From: JANQQZ01 sp039821685
Lineage (GTDB): Bacteria > Planctomycetota > Phycisphaerae > Phycisphaerales > UBA1924
NCBI GenBank assembly: GCA_039821685.1
Contig: JBCBNT010000006.1
Coordinates: 4,652 to 68,651 of the forward strand
Direction of reading: 5' to 3'
DNA length: 64,000 nt
Part shown: one piece after another, positions 23,421 to 31,654 of the stretch
Numbering within the stretch: the stretch's first letter is position 1
How the letters are laid out: every line of letters starts with the position of its first letter
The notes under the pieces: model-generated
Seen by the model: the letters and a program-made list of their open reading frames with translations, nothing else
The model's database searches: none
What the model was told of the DNA's origin: nothing
Program-made: the position numbers and the translations under genes

Positions 23421-24661
23421 CGGACCGCCTGCGCATCCTGCACATCTCGACACGCCTGATCCTTGGCGGCTCGCAGGAGAACACCGTGCTCTCGTGCGAG
23501 GGGCAGGCACGCCTCGGGCACGACGTGCACCTGGCGTTCGGCCCGATCTTCGGCCCCGAGGGCTCGATGCTCGATCGAGTGCGCTCGTTTCGAACCGACG
23601 ACGGCCGAGGCATCACCGCGCACGAGCTGCCGAACATGGTCCGCGAGATCAACCCGATCAAGGACCACTTCTGCTTCCATCGCGACCTGAAGCAGCTGAT
23701 GCGCGAGGTGAAGCCCGACGTGGTGCACACGCACAGCAGCAAGGCGGGCATCCTGGGCCGGTGGGCCGCGTCGAAAGCACACGTGCCCGCGGTGGTCCAC
23801 ACCATCCACGGGCCGCCCTTTATGCCGATCGAGGGCGGCACGATCTCGCGCACGAAGATCAACCTGAAGAACCGGCTCTACACGCTCGCCGAGCGGTTCG
23901 CTGCCAAGCGCTGCCACACGATCGTGAGCGTCGCCGACGCGATGACCGAGCAGTTTCTGGCGCGCGGCATCGGCGAGCCCGACATGTGCGTCACCGTGCG
24001 CAGCGGCATGGACCTGTCGCCCTTGGTTGACTTCGACGGCAGCGAGTCACGCGAGAATGTGCGAGCATCGCTGGGCATCGGTGAGAGGGACTTCGTCATC
24101 GGCACCGTCGCCAGGCTCGCCGAGCACAAGGGGCACGACGACCTGATCGACGCGCTCGCGGATGACCTGAAGGCCAACGCGCAGTGGAAGCTGCTCTGGG
24201 TGGGCGACGGCTGGTGGCGCGATCGGCTGCTCGCGCGCGTGAGCGAACTCGGCCTGACGGACCAGGTGATCACGACGGGCCTCGTGCCGCCCGAGCGCGT
24301 GCCGGGGCTGATCCGTGCGATGGATGTGCTGGCACATCCCAGTTATAGAGAAGGTCTGCCGAGGACGGTGCCGCAGGCGCTCCTGGCCGGTGTGTGCCCG
24401 GTGGCGACGGACGTGGACGGAACGCGGGAGGCGTGCCGGCACGAGGAGACCGGGCTGCTCGTGCCGGTCGGCGATCCTGCGGCGTTGCGACAGGCGGTTC
24501 GCCGGCTGTCTGACGACGCGGAGCTTCGGCATAAACTCGCCGAACGTGGACGGGAGTGGTGCCTGCATGAGTTTGCCGCGCAGACGATGGTGGATCGGTT
24601 GGATCGCGTGTACCGCGACGCTCTCGGCCGGGCCGGGCGAGGCGATCGGGCAGACGCTTGA
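23417..24661 (+). CDS. Glycosyltransferase family 4 (GT-B fold)
   Basis: 414 residues from a GTG that overlaps the previous stop (GTGA). N-terminal domain: ILHISTRLILGGSQENTVL, with the GG loop that contacts the acceptor and VVHTHSSKAGILGR. C-terminal donor-binding domain: VIGTVARLAEHKGHDDLI and the E-x7-E region HPSYREGLPRTVPQALLAG. It transfers a sugar from a nucleotide donor to a glycan or lipid at the cytoplasmic face; the sugar cannot be told. It is about 13 kb from the main glycan island. The 3' end overlaps the next gene by 95 bases. Confidence 0.9.
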   Translation: MTDRLRILHISTRLILGGSQENTVLSCEGQARLGHDVHLAFGPIFGPEGSMLDRVRSFRTDDGRGITAHELPNMVREINPIKDHFCFHRDLKQLMREVKPDVVHTHSSKAGILGRWAASKAHVPAVVHTIHGPPFMPIEGGTISRTKINLKNRLYTLAERFAAKRCHTIVSVADAMTEQFLARGIGEPDMCVTVRSGMDLSPLVDFDGSESRENVRASLGIGERDFVIGTVARLAEHKGHDDLIDALADDLKANAQWKLLWVGDGWWRDRLLARVSELGLTDQVITTGLVPPERVPGLIRAMDVLAHPSYREGLPRTVPQALLAGVCPVATDVDGTREACRHEETGLLVPVGDPAALRQAVRRLSDDAELRHKLAERGREWCLHEFAAQTMVDRLDRVYRDALGRAGRGDRADA

Positions 24662-26630
24662 TCTGAGCGGGCCGGCCGCGCCCGAGCCCGGGTCGGGCGT
24701 GCTGGCTGATGAGCTGAGCGATGATCTCCGGCGTGGGGCGCGTCGGCTGCGCGAGGATGCAGGAAGCGGTGACCAGCTCGACTCGCTCCGGATCGGGGCG
24801 CGTGCCTCGTACCGAGAAGCGTTCGCGTCGCTCGCGCAGCTCGGTGATTCGCTGGGTGATGACGGGTCGTCTGCGCTGCTCTGGGCGATGACCGCAGCCT
24901 CGCGCACCGATGAGGTCGATGAGCTGATCGACGCAACGACCGATGCCGCCGTGCTCTCAGCGCTCACCGTCGATCTCGAAGCGCTCGCCATCGCATGGTC
25001 GGCGGGGACCGGGGTCGAGCCCGAGGCTCTCGATGAGCAGATTGCATCGGCGTTCGCGGTGCTCGCACGCGGGACGGTCGGCGCGGTCCGCCCGGGGACC
25101 GGCTGGTTCGTCGCGGGGAGGCGCGGCGCGGTCGATCTGTCCTCGCGACAGGCCTCGCTCCTCGCCGCCGACGCTCCGGACAGCGTGATCACAGCGATCG
25201 CGGCCGCGTCAGAAGAAGCCGGAGCGCTGCTCAGCTGGCCGGCGTACGCATCGCGCGGCGCCGATCTGACGCACCGCCTCGCCGGAGCGATCGACGCCGT
25301 GCTCGGACTGCCCGCCTGGGTGCCGGCGGGTATCCGTGAGAGCCTCATCGCCAGGCTCGGAGAAGCGGCTCGCGCCGGCGGCGGCTCCGTCGGATGGAGC
25401 GAACGCGAAGCATCGCTCGAGCTGATCGTCGAGCACGCGAGCGTGCTGACATCGCTCGATCGGCTCGAACCGGGGCGGGAAGCCGATCGCCTGCGTGCCC
25501 GCGCCGCCGATGCGATCGCGGATCACGCATCCGTTGTCGGGGATGCAATCGCGGGCGCGACGCTTTCGGCGCGGGCGATCGCCACGAGCGTGGAGCGGGA
25601 CAGCATCCGCGACGACAGCGCCATCGCCCGCGAGCTCAGGCCGGCGTGGCGTGGGCTGGTGCCGCTGGTTCGGGACGCGACCGTGCGCGCTCGCGACGAC
25701 GCGATCGATCTGCTGATCGATCCTTCGGGCGTCACGGATCCGGGCGTGCTCGCAGCCCTCGGAGCCCAGCGGCGCCTTCTCGATGACTTCGCGCTGCTCG
25801 ATCGGCTGACACAACGCCTCGCGAGCGACGGCGGGTTCGGCGGGCCGGAAGCGCTCGACGGCCCCGTCCGCAGCCGGCTGCTCGGCATCTCGCAGGCCGT
25901 GGGAATCGAGGCGGAGCGGCCCGCGGCTCTCGCGCAGCTGCGCACATTTGACGAACAGCTCGCGCTGCTCGATCGGATCGAACGCGACGCGGAGACAGCC
26001 GTCCGCGTGATGGGCGATCGCGGCGCGGCGATGCCCGAACGGATCGAGTCGATGCGTGCGGCATGGCTCGCGGGCTGGGCCGTTCCCGGCGGCTCGGGGC
26101 CCGACGCCGACACGCTGGCGGCTCTGAAACAGCTCGCTTCGCTCGCCGCGCTCCTCGCGGATGCCGAAGCATTCACCCGGCTCGACACCGTGCAGTCGTG
26201 GCCCGGCTTCCACCTGTCGAGCCGCGCGCGGCGCACGGTTGCCTCGGGTCTCACAGCCGCCATCGACGAGCTCGTGCCCGATGCGATGCGCGAGGGAAAC
26301 ACCGTCGCGCGGGCCCGGTCCGAGACACGGATCACAAACGCACGCGGAAACTTCGCTCCCGCGCTGCTCGCCGGGCGGCTCGCGAGGGTCGCGGCCCGAA
26401 GCGGCATCGCGATCGGCGGAACACTCGAAGAACTCGCGCTCGGGCCGCCGCCCGCCGACGCCTGGATGGTCAAGCACCGCGAAGCAATCGCCGACGTGTG
26501 CCGCTACGCCGAAGAACTCGGCAGGCGGAGCATGTCATCCCGCATCGGCGACGAGCGGTTCGATTCGCTGAGGTCACTGGTCAACTGGCGAGCACTGCGG
26601 CTGCTCGAAGAGATCGAGGCGGAGAACTAG
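24567..26630 (+). CDS. Large secreted alpha-helical protein of unknown function
   Basis: 687 residues. The proposed ATG lies inside the end of the glycosyltransferase gene and gives a plausible signal peptide: Arg-Arg-Arg then WWIGWIACTATLSAG, with cleavage near AIGQ. The rest is almost all Ala/Leu/Arg/Asp/Glu helix without recognisable motif, in repeated helical units of 30-40 residues such as LDDFALLDRLTQRL and QLALLDRIERDAE. A later start would leave the mature region but no signal. I do not recognise the family; a periplasmic scaffold is a guess. Confidence 0.6.
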   Translation: MSLPRRRWWIGWIACTATLSAGPGEAIGQTLDLSGPAAPEPGSGVLADELSDDLRRGARRLREDAGSGDQLDSLRIGARASYREAFASLAQLGDSLGDDGSSALLWAMTAASRTDEVDELIDATTDAAVLSALTVDLEALAIAWSAGTGVEPEALDEQIASAFAVLARGTVGAVRPGTGWFVAGRRGAVDLSSRQASLLAADAPDSVITAIAAASEEAGALLSWPAYASRGADLTHRLAGAIDAVLGLPAWVPAGIRESLIARLGEAARAGGGSVGWSEREASLELIVEHASVLTSLDRLEPGREADRLRARAADAIADHASVVGDAIAGATLSARAIATSVERDSIRDDSAIARELRPAWRGLVPLVRDATVRARDDAIDLLIDPSGVTDPGVLAALGAQRRLLDDFALLDRLTQRLASDGGFGGPEALDGPVRSRLLGISQAVGIEAERPAALAQLRTFDEQLALLDRIERDAETAVRVMGDRGAAMPERIESMRAAWLAGWAVPGGSGPDADTLAALKQLASLAALLADAEAFTRLDTVQSWPGFHLSSRARRTVASGLTAAIDELVPDAMREGNTVARARSETRITNARGNFAPALLAGRLARVAARSGIAIGGTLEELALGPPPADAWMVKHREAIADVCRYAEELGRRSMSSRIGDERFDSLRSLVNWRALRLLEEIEAEN

Positions 26631-26688
26631 CCCGCCCCCGTAGCATCGCATCAAGCGGATGCTTCGCGCGACACGGCCCTATCGCTGC

Positions 26689-27774
26689 TCATCCGCCGAG
26701 CGGCCCGAGCCTTCTGCTGCCGAAGTCGAGCTTCATCGCGTCTTTGGCCATCAGCAGTGTCTCTTCAGCCACGGCGTTGGCCCGTGCCGTGCCGTTGCGG
26801 ATGATCTCCATGACCTTCGCCTCGCCGTCGGCGCCGTCGAAGGCGGCCCGCCGCTCGCGCATCGGCTCGAGCAGCTCGTTGACCGACTCGATGACCGCTG
26901 CCTTGACGTGCCCGTCGCCGATGTTGTCGCCCTTGCGGTAGCGGTCCTTCATCTCGGCGACCACATCCGCGTCGCAAAACGTCTCGGCGTACATGAATAC
27001 CGGGTTGATCTCCGGGTCGCCCGGCTCATCGGGCTCGCGGCTCTGGCCCGGGTACATGCTGTTGATCTTCTTCTTGACCTGCTTGGGCGTGTCGCTCAGG
27101 AACACCGCGTTGTTCAGGCTTTTGGACATCTTGTTGTTGCCGTCGGTACCCACGAGCCGGCCGACCCGGCCCACGAGCGCCTCGGGGATCGGGAAGGTGC
27201 CGCCGAGGCCCGGGTAGTCCGCGTCCTCGGCCTGCGGGTCGACGCCGCAGTAGAGCTGATCAAACCGCCTCGCGACCTCGCGGCAGACCTCGATATGAGC
27301 CACCTGATCCACACCGACGGGCACATAATTTGGTCGAAACGCAAGAATGTCAGCGCACTGCCCAACCGCATACATAGGAAACCCGAACGGATACGAGTCG
27401 CCCAGGCCCTTGGTTTCTATTTCGGTTTTGAGCGTCGGGTTGCGCATCACGCGGTTGAACGGGATGAGCATCGCGAAGAACCATGTCAGCTCGGCGATCG
27501 CCGGCACCTCGGTCTGCAGCACGATCGTCGACCGCTCCGGATCGATGCCCGCCGCGAGCCAGTCCTTCACGATCTCGATCGTGTCGGCCCGGATCTGCTC
27601 CGGCTCAGACGCCCGCGTGGTGTACGCGTGCATGTTTGCCAGCAGGAAATAGCAGTCGTAGTCGGCCTGCATCTGCACGCGCTTCTCGACCGAGCCCACC
27701 CAGTGGCCCAGGTGGAGCCGACCGGTGGGGGTGTCGCCTGTCAAAACGCGGCCGCGGTTGATCTCTGTGCTCAT
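26689..27774 (-). CDS. trpS: Tryptophan--tRNA ligase
   Basis: A class I aminoacyl-tRNA synthetase for tRNA-Trp, 361 residues. The HIGH box is HLGH (21-24) after LTGDTPTGRL, and the KMSKS box is intact at 215-219 (NNKMSKSLNN). MYAVGQCADILAF and VPVGVDQVAHIE are further family blocks. ATG 27774 is chosen from the family N-terminus. It converges on the large secreted-protein gene across 58 bases and is divergent from the pseudopilin-like gene. Confidence 0.95.
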   Translation of the reverse strand: MSTEINRGRVLTGDTPTGRLHLGHWVGSVEKRVQMQADYDCYFLLANMHAYTTRASEPEQIRADTIEIVKDWLAAGIDPERSTIVLQTEVPAIAELTWFFAMLIPFNRVMRNPTLKTEIETKGLGDSYPFGFPMYAVGQCADILAFRPNYVPVGVDQVAHIEVCREVARRFDQLYCGVDPQAEDADYPGLGGTFPIPEALVGRVGRLVGTDGNNKMSKSLNNAVFLSDTPKQVKKKINSMYPGQSREPDEPGDPEINPVFMYAETFCDADVVAEMKDRYRKGDNIGDGHVKAAVIESVNELLEPMRERRAAFDGADGEAKVMEIIRNGTARANAVAEETLLMAKDAMKLDFGSRRLGPLGG

Positions 27775-27880
27775 GCCGCGATCGTAGGAGCCGGCGGTGG
27801 TGCTCTCTTTCGGCGCGACAGCCCTATCTGGCCAATTCTGGAGCAGAATCAATCGGAAGAAATCCGGTACGCTTCTCGGT

Positions 27881-28573
27881 ATGAGGCGTGTTGGCTTCAC
27901 CATCATCGAGCTCGTGATCGTCATCGGCATCGTGATGATCCTGATCGGGCTGCTGCTCCCCGCGCTGTCCGGGAGCAGGGCATCGGCAGAGGTCGTCTCT
28001 CTCGCGTCTGACATGCAGCAGGTTTCGCTTGCAAACGGGATGTATTGCGATCAGAACAACGGCTTCTACGCCGTCGCCGATGACCGGCCTGACTTTGCGC
28101 CCGATGACGTCGTCGAAGACATGCAGAATCAAGGCCACGCGGACGCGAGGATCGGCCGCTGGTGGCCGCACGCCCTCGTCGACGCGGGCATGATCGACGC
28201 GGAGAGTTTCGATTCATGGTTCGGCGAGAAGGACATCTATTGGTCGAACACGATGTACATCGATCCGCGGCTCATGACGCCCACGACGATCGAGCCCTGG
28301 GAGACGCTGCAAACGTCCAGCGTGTCGCGTGCGTGGGCGACGTATCCCTCTGATAAGCTGCTCTTCGGCGTGAGCTTCATCCCATCCGCGAGCGGGCCGG
28401 TGCTCTGGAACCAATTTTCGGATGATGGGCCGCTCGGTCCCGTCGCAGCGGTCGACGGCTCGACTTCCCTCATGCACGCCCATGACCTGATCGAGCCAGA
28501 CCCGGCACCGTTTCTCATGTACGGCTTCCCGATCCAGTCAACGTGGGAAGGGATCCGCGGCCGAGACAAGTGA
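27881..28573 (+). CDS. Prepilin-type protein with N-terminal methylation motif
   Basis: 230 residues. MRRVGFTIIELVIVIGI is a class III (type IV pilin-like) signal: cleavage after G5, F6 as new N-terminus, E10 at position +5, then a hydrophobic helix. Planctomycetota encode many such proteins. The C-terminal part has WWPHALVDAGMI, DIYWSNTMYIDP and a long acidic beta region, with no family identified beyond the signal. A prepilin peptidase would process it; none is in the window. The protein probably assembles with a type II secretion or pilus-like machine or acts as a surface protein. Confidence 0.82.
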   Translation: MRRVGFTIIELVIVIGIVMILIGLLLPALSGSRASAEVVSLASDMQQVSLANGMYCDQNNGFYAVADDRPDFAPDDVVEDMQNQGHADARIGRWWPHALVDAGMIDAESFDSWFGEKDIYWSNTMYIDPRLMTPTTIEPWETLQTSSVSRAWATYPSDKLLFGVSFIPSASGPVLWNQFSDDGPLGPVAAVDGSTSLMHAHDLIEPDPAPFLMYGFPIQSTWEGIRGRDK

Positions 28574-28641
28574 ACAGGAAGAGAGATAATCCTCTCATGG
28601 ACATACGAGGACGCATCGTGATCACCTCAGGAGAATTCATC

Positions 28642-28743
28642 GTGTCCCTGTCCGTCGCGCTCGCGTCGGCGACAAGCCAAATCACCGATGCGCAGATGCC
28701 CAACGCTGCACCGTGCTTCTTCCAAACGAAGATGGGCCGGTGA
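28642..28743 (+). CDS. Possible 33-residue leader-like peptide
   Basis: A short ORF with AGGAG 8 bases before a GTG start, hydrophobic at first (SLSVALASATS) and ending FFQTKMGR. Its TGA overlaps a GTG that can start the next gene. An ATG at 28597 in the same frame would give a longer form. It could be a true small secreted peptide, a leader that couples translation to the next gene, or chance. Confidence 0.3.
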   Translation: MSLSVALASATSQITDAQMPNAAPCFFQTKMGR

Positions 28744-29606
28744 TCCTCGCGGTCTTCTCATCGTTGACTCTCGGCGGGGCTGCGGTCCCGCCCCTCGGCG
28801 TGGAGGGCGGAGCGGAGTTTCTGTTCGAGGACCGTGGAACGTCGCTTCGATCGATTGCGGCGTTTGACCTGTCGACCGGTGCTGTGGTGCTCCAAGCGGA
28901 CACGCCCCGAGGGCCCCGCGTGTGGCACCGGACCCCCGATGGCAAGCGGCTGAAGAAGCGATCCGGGGAATCGTCTTTCTTGCCCGCGGACGATCGCGAC
29001 GCGTTCCGGTGCGACATACTGATGCTCACCGAGCGATTCCCGTCGGTTGCACATCACGCCCTCTTGCAGATCGATGACGCTGATCGATCCGTACGGCGTC
29101 TCGACGACGGGACGATGGAGGTCACGACGGAGCTTGTTGCGCACTCGCTCGGCTTCGCCGTGATCGATCACCCGGAGCACGCGAGGCTCGCCAGAACAGC
29201 AGCGACGTACGTGTTCGATGCCGATGGGCGCCTCACACGCTTCGTCGTCGGTACACCCGACGATGGCGGGTACGAGCGGGTGGCGATCGATGCCGGCGGG
29301 CGGGGTGATTACCGCGAGTGGGTCTTTCTGGCTCCCGGTGCGGATGTCGTTGAGGTCACGTCGTGGGACCCCAGCGACTCGATGCTGCGAGACTCAACGC
29401 AGACGGCGACCCGCCTCGTCGATGTAGCGATACACAATGCGCAGACTGAGCGAGAGCAGGTGACACGCAGCCTTGCGACCGAAGAAGGCGCTCGATCGAT
29501 GCAGCGCGCGACCAGGCGTGTCCGACCGGAGTCGAACGTCGCCGTTTCACGCGTCGCGCTGGTGATCACCGGTGCAGCGTTGGCCTTGATCGGAATCATC
29601 GCGTAG
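28740..29606 (+). CDS. Secreted or membrane-anchored protein of unknown function
   Basis: 288 residues from the GTG that overlaps the preceding small ORF; an alternative GTG is at 28713. The N-terminus is a signal-like hydrophobic run (AVFSSLTLGGAAV) but lacks positive residues, so the true start is uncertain. A beta-rich middle (GTSLRSIAAFDLSTGAVVLQ, ATYVFDADGRLTRFVVG) is followed by a C-terminal membrane helix (VALVITGAALALIGIIA). Codon choice is less GC-biased than in the housekeeping genes. No family recognised. Confidence 0.55.
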   Translation: MILAVFSSLTLGGAAVPPLGVEGGAEFLFEDRGTSLRSIAAFDLSTGAVVLQADTPRGPRVWHRTPDGKRLKKRSGESSFLPADDRDAFRCDILMLTERFPSVAHHALLQIDDADRSVRRLDDGTMEVTTELVAHSLGFAVIDHPEHARLARTAATYVFDADGRLTRFVVGTPDDGGYERVAIDAGGRGDYREWVFLAPGADVVEVTSWDPSDSMLRDSTQTATRLVDVAIHNAQTEREQVTRSLATEEGARSMQRATRRVRPESNVAVSRVALVITGAALALIGIIA

Positions 29607-29696
29607 ATCAGACAGCGATAAGATCGCCACGTCCGCGTGTGTCGCACGGGCTCATCTTTCAACCCATTATCGCTCAGGCGGCGGACTTCGGAGCAG

Positions 29697-30683
29697 TCAA
29701 CCTGCTGTCTCGACGAACGCCAGCACCACGTTGATCGCGTTGAAGCCGATGTGCATCGCGATCGGCACGCCGAGCCGGCCGGTGCGTTCGCGGGCGATGC
29801 CGAGCGCGATCGAGAGGGCCGCGATGGTGGGGATCGCGAGCCAGGTCGCGCCGCCGGGGCCGTCTGCGCTTTCCCCGCCGCTCGCGGGCACGTGCAGCGC
29901 GGTAAAGATGGCCGACGTCACCAGCACGCCCGCCCATCTGCCCAGCACGCCTGACACGGCCGGCTGGAGCAGGCCTCGAAACGTGATCTCTTCGACGATC
30001 GGCGCGCCCAGCACCGCCCCCGCGAGCACGACGATCCACCAGAAGCCCATTTCAAACCCATGACCAGAACCAACACCAGATCCGGGGCCTTGGGTCAGGA
30101 TCTCCAGCGTGCCGTGCTGGAGCGCGCCGCCGGTGTCCGCACCGGCCGCGTGCGCGATGAGCCGGGTGGCATGAGACACAACCAAGATCACCGGCATGCT
30201 GAGCAGGAGCGCGGCGGCCCCGACGGCCGCATCTCTCGGCGAGAAACGGACCGCGGACGACCCAATCAACCCCGCACGCACAGCGAGCCAGCAGCCGATC
30301 GCACCAGCCGCGATGCCGAAGGTGTAGCTCGCGAGCATCGCGCTGCCTGTGGCCCGGAGCGTGCCGGCCTGGGTTCCGTCCGGACCGCCCACAGCAACGA
30401 TCGCCGCAGCAGCCGCGAACTGTGGCAGCAGAAAGACGACAAACCCGAGCAGCAGAATCGGTGCCGCAGCGCCGGGCCTGAGCGGGCTCTCGGGCGATCG
30501 CGAGAGCGAGCCGGGCCTGATCGCGTCAAGCCGCCAGGCAATCCAGACGCACACACCCGCGGCAGCGAGCATGCCGGCAAAGAACCCGGCGTTGATCGGT
30601 CCCGGTGCGTCTTGTTGGGCCTGCGCAGCGACAGGGGCGGCGATGGCTGCAACAATCGCCCCGATGGCCAATGCTTTAGACAC
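29697..30683 (-). CDS. CPBP family intramembrane metalloprotease
   Basis: 328 residues with about eight membrane segments. The Abi/CPBP (CAAX protease-like) motifs are complete: EEITFRG (motif 1), FTALHVP (motif 2) and HIGFNAIN (motif 3), which supply the Glu, His and Asn/His ligands of the active-site metal. The N-terminus is a signal-like run (AIGAIVAAIAAPVAAQAQ). Members cleave membrane peptides or confer bacteriocin immunity; no target is evident here. The GTG start at 30683 overlaps the 5' end of divergent trpC by 20 bases; a TTG four codons in would avoid most of this. Confidence 0.82.
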   Translation of the reverse strand: MSKALAIGAIVAAIAAPVAAQAQQDAPGPINAGFFAGMLAAAGVCVWIAWRLDAIRPGSLSRSPESPLRPGAAAPILLLGFVVFLLPQFAAAAAIVAVGGPDGTQAGTLRATGSAMLASYTFGIAAGAIGCWLAVRAGLIGSSAVRFSPRDAAVGAAALLLSMPVILVVSHATRLIAHAAGADTGGALQHGTLEILTQGPGSGVGSGHGFEMGFWWIVVLAGAVLGAPIVEEITFRGLLQPAVSGVLGRWAGVLVTSAIFTALHVPASGGESADGPGGATWLAIPTIAALSIALGIARERTGRLGVPIAMHIGFNAINVVLAFVETAG

Positions 30684-31518
30684 AATCGTCGCCGCCAAGC
30701 ACGCGGAGGTCGCTGAGCGGAAAGCTGCGATCAGCATGACCCAGCTCGAGGCGGAGGTCGCGCAGGCCGAGCCGGCGCGGAACTTCTTCGCCGCGCTCAC
30801 CCGCCACACGCCAACGGAGCGGACGAGCGTCATCGCCGAGATCAAGCGCAAGAGCCCGAGCGCGGGCTGGATCCGCGACGGGTACAAGCCCGCCGATGGC
30901 GTGGCGATCGCTTCCAAAGATGATCCGTTCCGGCCCGAGGACATCGCCCGACGGTATCACGCCGGCGGGGCGTCGGCGATCAGCTGCCTGACCGACGGGG
31001 CGTTCTTCGGCGGGGACCTGAGCTACATCGAGCGGGTGCGCGAGGCGGTGCCGCTGCCAGTTTTGCGGAAAGACTTCATCGTCGACCCGTGGCAGATCTG
31101 GGAGAGCCGGGCCGCCGGCGCCGACGCGGTGCTGCTGATCGCCGAGTGCCTGACCGAGGGCCAGATCGTCGACATGATGATCCTCGCGCAGCGGCTCGGG
31201 ATGACCGTGCTGCTCGAGGTGCACTCAGCCGAGAACCTGCTGCGTGTGAAGCCGCACGTCGGGTTCCCGCATCCGTCGTACTGCCTGCTCGGTATCAACA
31301 ACCGCGACCTGTCGACCATGACCGTGGACCTCGGGCACACGATGCGGCTCGCGGACCTGGTCGAGGAGCACCGCGGCGTGCTCGTTTCGGAGTCGGGCAT
31401 CCGCTCGCCGGAGGACCTGAAAAAGCTCCGGACCGCGGGCGTGCAGATCGTGCTTGTGGGCGAGACGCTCATGCGGCAGGACGACCCCGGCGCTGCGCTC
31501 GCCGACCTGCTCCGGTAA
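30664..31518 (+). CDS. trpC: Indole-3-glycerol-phosphate synthase
   Basis: Ring-closes CdRP to indole-3-glycerol phosphate in tryptophan synthesis; a TIM barrel of 284 residues. IVAAKHAEVAERKA is the usual N-terminal helix; VIAEIKRKSPSAGWI holds the catalytic lysine; PVLRKDFIVDPWQI, LLIAECL, LLEVHSAENL, GINNRDLSTM and LVSESGIRS follow in order. No other trp gene is adjacent. It is head-to-head with the CPBP protease gene with overlapping 5' ends. Confidence 0.95.
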   Translation: MANALDTIVAAKHAEVAERKAAISMTQLEAEVAQAEPARNFFAALTRHTPTERTSVIAEIKRKSPSAGWIRDGYKPADGVAIASKDDPFRPEDIARRYHAGGASAISCLTDGAFFGGDLSYIERVREAVPLPVLRKDFIVDPWQIWESRAAGADAVLLIAECLTEGQIVDMMILAQRLGMTVLLEVHSAENLLRVKPHVGFPHPSYCLLGINNRDLSTMTVDLGHTMRLADLVEEHRGVLVSESGIRSPEDLKKLRTAGVQIVLVGETLMRQDDPGAALADLLR

Positions 31519-31654
31519 CCGGCCGGCCGGGCTCGCGCGCTAACATCGCGCCGCTCGCCGCCACGATGGTCGGCGGCCCACTGACGGCAAGGCACGGATG
31601 AGCCGATACCGACGCACCCACGCTTTCACACACCGATCCGACGGAGCGATACGA

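Noticed and set aside
29614..29674. 8-bp inverted repeat between convergent genes
   Set aside because: The 45-base spacer makes a terminator unlikely and the match length is near chance.
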